Positions 7,134 to 12,816 of a DNA stretch of 18,362 nt are shown here, in pieces (position 1 is the stretch's first letter; each line of letters opens with the position of its first letter). The position numbers and the translations under genes are program-made. The DNA comes from a bacterium. Lineage in GTDB: Bacteria > ARS69. The DNA is taken from positions 1 to 18,362 of the forward strand of contig JALGZR010000077.1 in assembly GCA_025774805.1 (NCBI GenBank), in the 5' to 3' direction. The notes beneath the pieces are model-generated. The model was not told where the DNA came from, searched no databases, and saw only the letters and a program-made list of their open reading frames with translations.

Positions 7134-8132
7134 GTGAAGATCGAACGGGTGTCCGGGATCGCCGTTTTCATCGCCCTTGTGAGCGCCCTGGTAGGACGGG
7201 CAGGGGCTGACCGCGCAACCGAGGCCGGTGCGCCCGCCGGCGACTCCATCGTGAACCTGTACGACGCGTTCGGGGCGGAGGTGTCGGGCATGGTGCAGGA
7301 CTTCGGGTTCTCGGCGCTGATCCGGTACCGAGGTACGACGATCCTCTTCGACGCCGGGACCAACGCCGATATCCTGGCGAAGAACGTCGAGGCGGCCGGC
7401 GTCGACCTGCGCGACGTGGACTTCGCCGTCGCGTCCCACAGCCACTTCGATCACATCAGCGGCTTCGACCACGTGCTCGACGTGAACCCGGACCTGAAGA
7501 TCTACTTCCCGAACGATCCGTTCTGGGGCGCGCCGATGCCGTTCGACGCCACGGGAACGGATCCGAACGCCGCCGAGGGCCTGCCGACCGACCAGTGCTA
7601 CTTTCACGGCGAGAAGACCCGTTTCACCTTTCAGTCGAGCGGGCGGTTCTGGAACGCGAACGTGGAGTTCGTGAAGGACCACACGGAAATCGCTCCGGGG
7701 ATCCATCTGATCGTGACTCGGTCGCCCTTCGTCGGCTATTTCAGCCGCTATCCGAACACGGGGATCGCCGGCGATCAGGACACGTCGGCGGTCAAGACCC
7801 TCGGCCTGCCGGAGCTGTCGCTCAGCCTGGCCACGTCGGAGGGAGAGGTGCTAGTGGTCGGCTGCTCTCACAGCCTCGTCGACGTCATCACGCGCACGGC
7901 GCGCGAGCACGTCGATCGCGACGTGGCGATGGTGATGGGCGGTTACCATCTGCTCCCCTACGGCGAGGAGGAGATCCGGGGTATCGCCGACCGGATGCGC
8001 GAGGAGCTCGGAGTCGGGGTGGTGGCGCCAGCGCACTGCACCGGACATCTTGGCTTCAAGCTGTTCCGCGAGATCTTCGGGGACGACTTCCTCCACGCGG
8101 GCTTGGGGGCAACGATCACGATTCCCCACTAG
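7134..8132 (+). CDS. Exported MBL-fold metallohydrolase, DHPS-like subfamily
   Basis: 332 residues. The metallo-beta-lactamase fold is shown by HSHFDH at 102-107 (HxHxDH, dinuclear metal site), GCSH (243-246), GGYH (269-272) and APAHCTGH (298-305). This combination matches the subfamily named after the methanopterin-pathway dihydropteroate-synthase-like enzyme (often annotated 7,8-dihydropterin-6-yl-methyl-beta-ribofuranosylaminobenzene 5'-phosphate synthase). In most bacteria that annotation is nominal and the substrate is unknown. The N-terminus has a hydrophobic signal segment (IAVFIALVSALVGRAGA), so this copy is probably periplasmic or secreted, which fits poorly with a cytoplasmic pterin role. 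GTG start with GGAGGAG 5-6 bases upstream. Length is slightly above the usual size because of the leader. Confidence 0.88.
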   Translation: MKIERVSGIAVFIALVSALVGRAGADRATEAGAPAGDSIVNLYDAFGAEVSGMVQDFGFSALIRYRGTTILFDAGTNADILAKNVEAAGVDLRDVDFAVASHSHFDHISGFDHVLDVNPDLKIYFPNDPFWGAPMPFDATGTDPNAAEGLPTDQCYFHGEKTRFTFQSSGRFWNANVEFVKDHTEIAPGIHLIVTRSPFVGYFSRYPNTGIAGDQDTSAVKTLGLPELSLSLATSEGEVLVVGCSHSLVDVITRTAREHVDRDVAMVMGGYHLLPYGEEEIRGIADRMREELGVGVVAPAHCTGHLGFKLFREIFGDDFLHAGLGATITIPH

Positions 8133-8181
8133 TGAACCGTCTGGCTGAAGGTCACGCCGGCCGGCAGCGATCACTCTCTGC

Positions 8182-8211
8182 CCCCGATCGCGGCTGCGTG
8201 CGCGACCGGGG
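8182..8211. terminator. Strong hairpin between convergent genes
   Basis: CCCCGATCGCG (8182-8192) pairs with CGCGACCGGGG (8201-8211), 10 of 11 positions, around an 8-base loop. It sits between the convergent ends of the MBL-fold gene and the esterase-family gene and could act in both directions. No T-run follows on either strand. Confidence 0.5.
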
Positions 8212-8245
8212 AGGGCGTCCGGCGGCCAACAGTAGCCGGATCCTT

Positions 8246-9634
8246 TTACCGCCCACCGAGGGCCGAGGCTTCAGGGAAGAAGACGAGCACATCGGCCTGC
8301 TCCCGCAATCGTGTGGCGGCCACGGATCCGTTCTGAAGGAAGTTCCTCTCCTTGGAGAGGTAACCAGCCCTCGGATCCTCCGAAGCCAGCTGCAAATGAA
8401 AAGCCCGGCCGCACTTGGCCAAGAGACTCTCGATCGTCCCGGGTGTGCTCGCGACGGCGGCGACGCCCGAATCCTCGAGCACCGTCCCGTGTCTGCCGCG
8501 ATCGTAGGTCATCCAGATGGCCAGGACCTGATCCGGGTAGCGTCGGTTGAGAACAGTCCCGATTGTCGTCCACAGGGTGGGTGCCGAGGATTCGGCCGGA
8601 CCGAGGCGAATCCGCTCACTCTCCTTGTTCAGGTGGAGATTGTGACCCAGTAGGATGACCCTCGCGTCCGGTGGGAGCTCCGCGAGGATCATATCAAGCC
8701 GTTCCGACATGGCCTTCTCTCGATCGATCAGCGCTTTGATCCAAGAGCGCGACCGTGGGCCCTCGTGTGCGGCCTCGCGGAAGCGCAACGCGTCTGCTTC
8801 ATGTCGAACCAACTTCCTCAGTTCATTCGCATGGGCGGGGCCGAGAAGCCCCTCGACCGCCTCCGCTGCTTCACCGGTGAGATGAAACAAGAGCTCTTCC
8901 AACCTGGCTGCCTGCTCTACCCTGGTCTCGCCCGGAACGTCCGCCAGTCGCAGGTGGAGATCGTCCCTCAGCGTTCCGGAGGGTAGTCCCGAGATGCGAC
9001 TCCGCGCTTCCTCAATCCCGACGCCCGGCAGCAGGCCCAGGTCGTACCCGAACCAGCGAAGTCGCTGCTCGTCGTTGGGGAGGCTGGCGTTCAACTCACG
9101 AAGGCCGGCCAGAAAGCTGAATTCGTCGGCCCGAAAGGCCTTCCGGAACTCCGGGTTGTTCATCCCCGGGAATCCGATGGGAAGGTCGTCTCGGTCGACA
9201 CGCCGGCCGCCCGCATAGCCGTAGAGAGCCACCAGGTCCAGGTGGATCTCATTGCCGGAATCGAGATAGCGATCTACCCGTATGCCGTCCGCAAAATCCA
9301 TCTCCATGCCTATGTAGCGCCAGCCCGCGGAGAAGAGGTGGCGAATGAGTGCCAGCCGGTACTCGTACTTCTGCTGGACCCAGTGGTCGGAGGTGCCGAG
9401 GGAGATGATTCGCTTGCCGGTCAGCAGGGTGTCCAGGGTCGTCCAATCGGTTCGGACGGGTTCCCCGTTCGACCCTTCGGAGATGGGCATTGCGGTCTCC
9501 ACGACCCACTCGAGGAACGCTGCCTCCTCGGCTTCCGGGGCTGTCGCCGACAGGGCCGCGGAAGCATTCGAAGAGAGCGCAGCAAAAAGGGACAGCATGA
9601 ACAGGCCGCGGATTCCTTGACGAACGGGATTCAT
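8246..9634 (-). CDS. Erythromycin esterase-family protein, exported
   Basis: 462 residues from the ATG at 9634, chosen because GAGGTG lies about 7 bases upstream and the product then begins with a signal peptide (MNPVRQGIRGLFMLSLFAALSSNASA). An upstream GTG at 9763 would add 43 unlikely residues. The family fold (Ere/succinoglycan-biosynthesis type, PF05139) is seen in IISLGTSDHWVQQKYEYRLALIRHL (residues 77-100), WRYIGMEMDF (Glu111), a RE.AMSERLDMIL helix and the block ILLGHNLHLNKES (His331, His334). Ere enzymes hydrolyse the macrolactone ring, but many relatives have other or unknown substrates. The family normally has LGE..H in the first motif; here it is LGT..H, so the catalytic-centre Glu is Thr81 while His84 is kept. 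It lies downstream of and co-directional with the LuxR gene. Macrolide resistance is not supported by this alone. Confidence 0.85.
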   Translation of the reverse strand: MNPVRQGIRGLFMLSLFAALSSNASAALSATAPEAEEAAFLEWVVETAMPISEGSNGEPVRTDWTTLDTLLTGKRIISLGTSDHWVQQKYEYRLALIRHLFSAGWRYIGMEMDFADGIRVDRYLDSGNEIHLDLVALYGYAGGRRVDRDDLPIGFPGMNNPEFRKAFRADEFSFLAGLRELNASLPNDEQRLRWFGYDLGLLPGVGIEEARSRISGLPSGTLRDDLHLRLADVPGETRVEQAARLEELLFHLTGEAAEAVEGLLGPAHANELRKLVRHEADALRFREAAHEGPRSRSWIKALIDREKAMSERLDMILAELPPDARVILLGHNLHLNKESERIRLGPAESSAPTLWTTIGTVLNRRYPDQVLAIWMTYDRGRHGTVLEDSGVAAVASTPGTIESLLAKCGRAFHLQLASEDPRAGYLSKERNFLQNGSVAATRLREQADVLVFFPEASALGGR

Positions 9635-9805
9635 CGTTTTCACCTCGGAGGAGGACATGTGGATGCGAGAGGTGGGCGGTTCGCGTTCATAGGTCAGGAA
9701 AGCCGTCCACGCGGACGCCGGCAATCGCCCGAAAGGGGTAAATGTGGAGGATATCGGGGTCACCCCAAGGAGTGACTGAACCGTAACTGGCCTGAAGACA
9801 GTGGA

Positions 9806-10744
9806 TTATGGACTTCGCCCGTCGTCGCCCGCGTCCCTCAGGAGCAGGACCAGTTCGAACCGGCTCCTTACCCCGAGCTTCCGGAAGATATTCCGAATGT
9901 GGGTCTTCACGGTGTGTGGGGAGATGAAGAGAGACTCGGCGATCTGCCGGGTCGTGTTCCCCTTGGCGATCAGCGTGATGACCTCCCTCTCCCGCGCCGA
10001 GATCTCAGCCGAGATCAGAATGGGCCCGAGAGCATCGGTGTCAAAACCCTCCGCGACGGTCGCGCGCATGACTCGATAGTTTCGAGCGATGTAGCGGGTG
10101 GACAGAATGCAGAACACGCCGAAGAAAAGCGGTGTGAAAACCAACACGCCCCGGCGCGCCACCAGCGCGAGATCCAGCAGGAATCCGGGGAAGAAGCAGA
10201 GAGTCAGCGGCAGGTTCCAGCGAATGAACGGGCGAATCCGACGGTCAGATCGCCGGAGAGCGATGATCTTCAGGAGAATCGAGTATGAGACTGTCAAGAA
10301 GAACAGCGTGATAGCCGCGTACATCGCAAAGCCTCGTTCCTGCGCGATGACGAGCTCGGTTGAATCGATACGGAGGGAGAGAAAAACGAACAGCAATCCG
10401 ACCACGGCCAAGAGGCCGACGGCCGCGTCGAGCCAGCGCGGCGGGGAGATCCAAACAAGCCCGTGTGAGAAGTAGGGGACTGCAAACATCAGAAAGAATG
10501 CCGCGATCGCTCCGAATCCGACCAACCCGGCCTGGATCGCAAAGGGAAGCTCGGGGAGGTTCAAGTTGACATAGGAGGGCGGCAGCGCAAAACCGAGAAC
10601 GAACATCGTGAAGGACGAGACCAGGACCAGGTAACGGCGCAGGAGCGGGTCGCGGACCCTCGAATATACGAAGCTCCCCACGGCCAACGCCGCCGCACTC
10701 ACAAGAAGCACGGACATATAGAAGAAGAGGACGATATGGTGCAT
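9806..10744 (-). CDS. Membrane-bound LuxR-family transcriptional regulator
   Basis: 312 residues from the ATG at 10744. About seven hydrophobic helices fill the first 210 residues (for example VLLVSAAALAVGSFVY, YLVLVSSFTMFVLGFAL, AAVGLLAVVGLLFVFLSL, MYAAITLFFLTVSYSILL). The last 65 residues are a LuxR-type helix-turn-helix: ISAREREVITLIAKGNTTRQIAESLFISPHTVKTHIRNIFRKLGV. No receiver or kinase domain is present, so it probably senses a signal in or near the membrane and binds DNA directly. A longer frame to 10798 would begin inside a dispersed palindromic repeat, so that start is doubtful; GGAG is only 2 bases before the chosen ATG, so the start is uncertain. The esterase-family gene follows 171 bp downstream on the same strand and is the nearest candidate target. 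Confidence 0.85.
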   Translation of the reverse strand: MHHIVLFFYMSVLLVSAAALAVGSFVYSRVRDPLLRRYLVLVSSFTMFVLGFALPPSYVNLNLPELPFAIQAGLVGFGAIAAFFLMFAVPYFSHGLVWISPPRWLDAAVGLLAVVGLLFVFLSLRIDSTELVIAQERGFAMYAAITLFFLTVSYSILLKIIALRRSDRRIRPFIRWNLPLTLCFFPGFLLDLALVARRGVLVFTPLFFGVFCILSTRYIARNYRVMRATVAEGFDTDALGPILISAEISAREREVITLIAKGNTTRQIAESLFISPHTVKTHIRNIFRKLGVRSRFELVLLLRDAGDDGRSP

Positions 10745-10783
10745 CACTCCGATGCAGCATATAGGACCGGCGATCAGGCGCCA

Positions 10784-10848
10784 GCCCGCATTTCTCACCA
10801 GGCGCGGCTTCGCCGCTGCCGCAGCAGAGGCTGGTGAGATATGCGGGC
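10784..10848. repeat. Palindromic unit of the dispersed repeat (copies 2 and 3)
   Basis: The left arm 10784-10801 (GCCCGCATTTCTCACCAG) and right arm 10831-10848 (CTGGTGAGATATGCGGGC) are inverted copies matching at 17 of 18 positions. The 29-base centre contains a second hairpin, GCGGC-TTC-GCCGC (10804-10816). The right half (10822-10844) is the exact reverse complement of copy 1 at 6396-6418. The unit lies just upstream of the LuxR start and overlaps the extended reading frame of that gene. Confidence 0.8.
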
Positions 10849-11037
10849 CAGGCTTCTTCGCACTCCGGGGTCAGTGCCTGGCGTCCGAGTCCGAGGGGGA
10901 TCTCGCGAATGAGTTGTTAGAGAATGAGTTAGCCGATGGTGGCGGGATTGTTCCCTGTCCCGGTTGGGCTTTGCGCGAGGAAGGGGTTGCCACGCAGTCC
11001 CTTGCCGGGGGCGCCGGATCCGCGATCGCAGCAGGTC

Positions 11038-11057
11038 GTTCATGAATAATCCGGGCT
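11038..11057 (-). repeat. Degenerate copy 4 of the dispersed repeat
   Basis: On the minus strand from about 11058 inward the sequence reads TAGCCCGGATTATTCATGAA. It then has CTGCTGCG about 25 bases from its start, as does the 10848 copy. Together with the left arm at 10784 it gives an inward-facing pair about 275 bases apart, like the ends of a small mobile element or its remnant. Confidence 0.45.
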
Positions 11058-11295
11058 AGCCGGTGGATAGCGAGCGACTTCGGGCCCAACGGGTTCAATC
11101 CGCCCCCGTTACGTCACACGGTTGAGGACTCTCCCCCGTTCTTTCCTGATTCATCTTGTTGGAACCGTAGGCTCCGCGGTTTTTCGCCACGGGTACACGC
11201 GAGCGCGAATCCTCCGCCGACTTCGCCGCGGACAAAGTAATCAGGATCTCATGCGCCTGAACTCCGGCAAAGACCCACAGCTTCTCGCTTTCCTG

Positions 11296-11324
11296 TTCCT
11301 GCCGGAAGCATTCCGACCTATAAT
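11296..11324 (+). promoter_or_regulatory. Sigma-70-type promoter for the BNR protein gene
   Basis: A perfect -10 box TATAAT lies at 11319-11324, with a weak -35 TTCCTG at 11296-11301 and a 17-base spacer. Transcription would start near 11331, leaving a leader of about 100 bases before the ATG at 11433. Confidence 0.5.
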
Positions 11325-11432
11325 GAAGACTCATAGAAGCCACGACTTTTCCCTTCGCGACCGCGTAAACTATCCCGCATCTGTGAGCATCCGACCCTTG
11401 ATCGCTCCATCGACCCCTCGGGAGGTGCGCCG

Positions 11433-12728
11433 ATGAAGTGCTCCGCCATCACTCTGGCCGTCCTTCTTCTCCTGGCCCCGATCGCTTCGGCCCAGTGGAT
11501 CCCCGTTCCCGATCCTCCCAATAGCTTCCAGGGCATCGAGCTCTTCCTCGCCGGCGATGATCGGATCTACGCCGGCACCTTCAACGGCAGGGTCTTCGGC
11601 AGCACGGACCACGCCGACACCTGGACCGAGATCGCCGACGGCCTACCGGAGGCTGACTACTCCATCGTGATGGGCATGGTCATCGTCGGCGACTGGTTCA
11701 TCATGAGCCGTTTCGGACTCAGCGAGGACGACGACCTCAACTTCCGCTCCCACCGCGACGGCACCTCTTGGTCGACCTGGGAGCCCCTCGCCTACCAGGA
11801 CGAGAACTTCTCCTCCTTTGCCGCGATCGGCGGGACACTCTTCGCAGTTCGCGGAGGCAGCGCGATCTACCGCACCGACGACTTCGGCGCGACCTGGTCG
11901 GCGGTCACGGCGCCCAGTGCGAACTCGGGCTGGAAGATCTTCGCCCGCGAGAGCCGCCTCTTCGCCGCCGAGCAGATCACCAACAGCGGCACGGTCTACC
12001 GGTCCGACGACCTCGGCGCGACCTGGACCGAGATCGGTGGCGGTCTCGGCTCGTCCTACGTCTGCTCGGAGATCTACTGGCAGGGCCGTCTGCTGGTCTG
12101 CGTCTACCACGGTGGGGGCGTCGGGAGCTTCTGGTCGTCGATGGACTTCGGCGACAACTGGGAAGAGATCACGACCCTTCCGACCGGGTACAACATCAAC
12201 GGCATGGCGATCGCGCAGGACGGGCGCCTCGCCATCGGCGCGGCGAGCGGGCACCCGACAAGCGCGAGCATTTGGCTCAGCGACGACCTCGTCGACTGGG
12301 AGGACTACACCGGCGACCTGCCCCAGCATTCCTGGCCGTTCAACAGCCTCGTCGCTCACGACGGGTGGTTCTTCAAGTCCGGCGGCACGACTACCGAATA
12401 CCGCGCGCCGCAACCCGCGGCGACCGCCGTGAACGAGAACGTTGCGAAAGCAGCAGCTCTCGAGCTGACGGCCCGCCCCAATCCCTTCCATCCGAAGACC
12501 ACGCTTCGCTTCGTGCTCGAGGAGGCATCTCACGTCGACCTGAGCGTTTACAATCTCGCGGGCCGGCGCGTGGCGACGATCGTCAGCAGGCCGATGCCCG
12601 CCGGGACGCGTGAGCTGCACTGGGATGGGCGCGACGAATCCGGCCGGCCGCTCGCCAGCGGCGTCTACCTGGCGCGGCTCCACACCGGCATCGCGGATCA
12701 GAGCCTGCGGGTCGTTCTGCTGAGGTGA
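11433..12728 (+). CDS. Secreted Asp-box (BNR) beta-propeller protein with FlgD/Por-type C-terminal tail
   Basis: 431 residues. A signal peptide (MKCSAITLAVLLLLAPIASA) is followed by a sialidase-like propeller with repeated Asp boxes: STDHADTWTEI, RTDDFGATWSAV, RSDDLGATWTEI, SSMDFGDNWEEI and a degenerate LSDDLVDWEDY. From about residue 343 a C-terminal Ig-like tail has ARPNPFHPKTTLRF, VDLSVYNLAGRRVATI, AGTRELHWDGRDESGRPLASGVYLARL, the FlgD-Ig/type-A sorting form used for surface attachment or type IX-like export. No sialidase Arg triad or FRIP motif is evident, so enzyme activity is not claimed. GGGAGGTG precedes the ATG by 5-6 bases. It is convergent with the kinase gene. Confidence 0.85.
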   Translation: MKCSAITLAVLLLLAPIASAQWIPVPDPPNSFQGIELFLAGDDRIYAGTFNGRVFGSTDHADTWTEIADGLPEADYSIVMGMVIVGDWFIMSRFGLSEDDDLNFRSHRDGTSWSTWEPLAYQDENFSSFAAIGGTLFAVRGGSAIYRTDDFGATWSAVTAPSANSGWKIFARESRLFAAEQITNSGTVYRSDDLGATWTEIGGGLGSSYVCSEIYWQGRLLVCVYHGGGVGSFWSSMDFGDNWEEITTLPTGYNINGMAIAQDGRLAIGAASGHPTSASIWLSDDLVDWEDYTGDLPQHSWPFNSLVAHDGWFFKSGGTTTEYRAPQPAATAVNENVAKAAALELTARPNPFHPKTTLRFVLEEASHVDLSVYNLAGRRVATIVSRPMPAGTRELHWDGRDESGRPLASGVYLARLHTGIADQSLRVVLLR

Positions 12729-12738
12729 CGCGCGGACG

Positions 12739-12763
12739 GTTTCTCCACTCGAGCGGGGGAGAC
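12739..12763. terminator. Hairpin between convergent BNR and kinase genes
   Basis: GTTTCTCC (12739-12746) pairs with GGGGAGAC (12756-12763) over eight positions, two of them G-T wobbles, around a 9-base loop. It lies 10 bases after the BNR-protein stop. No T-run follows. Confidence 0.35.
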
Positions 12764-12816
12764 ACGCTCAGAGCTCGCGCTGTCAACTCGGGCGAGGTCC
12801 GTAGGGGGAACGGCGG

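Larger units (their letters stand above)
10799..11432. other. Noncoding stretch upstream of LuxR and BNR-protein genes
   Basis: About 630 bases with no convincing gene. It holds the palindromic repeat (to 10848), a 9-base direct repeat GAATGAGTT at 10907-10915 and 10922-10930 (15-base spacing, 160-190 bases upstream of the LuxR start), a degenerate repeat copy at 11038-11057, and a TATAAT promoter for the gene at 11433. The short open frames here have no recognisable protein features. Confidence 0.6.

Noticed and set aside
6946-7137. 63-codon + strand frame ending in the GTGA of the MBL gene
   Set aside because: No ribosome binding site and no recognisable features; the overlap alone is not enough support.
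8246-9634. Macrolide resistance gene ereA/ereB
   Set aside because: Family membership is clear, but the first motif lacks its Glu and the context is not that of a resistance gene, so a resistance call is not supported.
11643-12683. Long minus-strand frame (346 codons) opposite the BNR protein gene
   Set aside because: It mirrors the propeller gene, which has a signal peptide, Asp boxes and a sorting tail; the antisense product is Arg/Val/Ala-rich without motifs.
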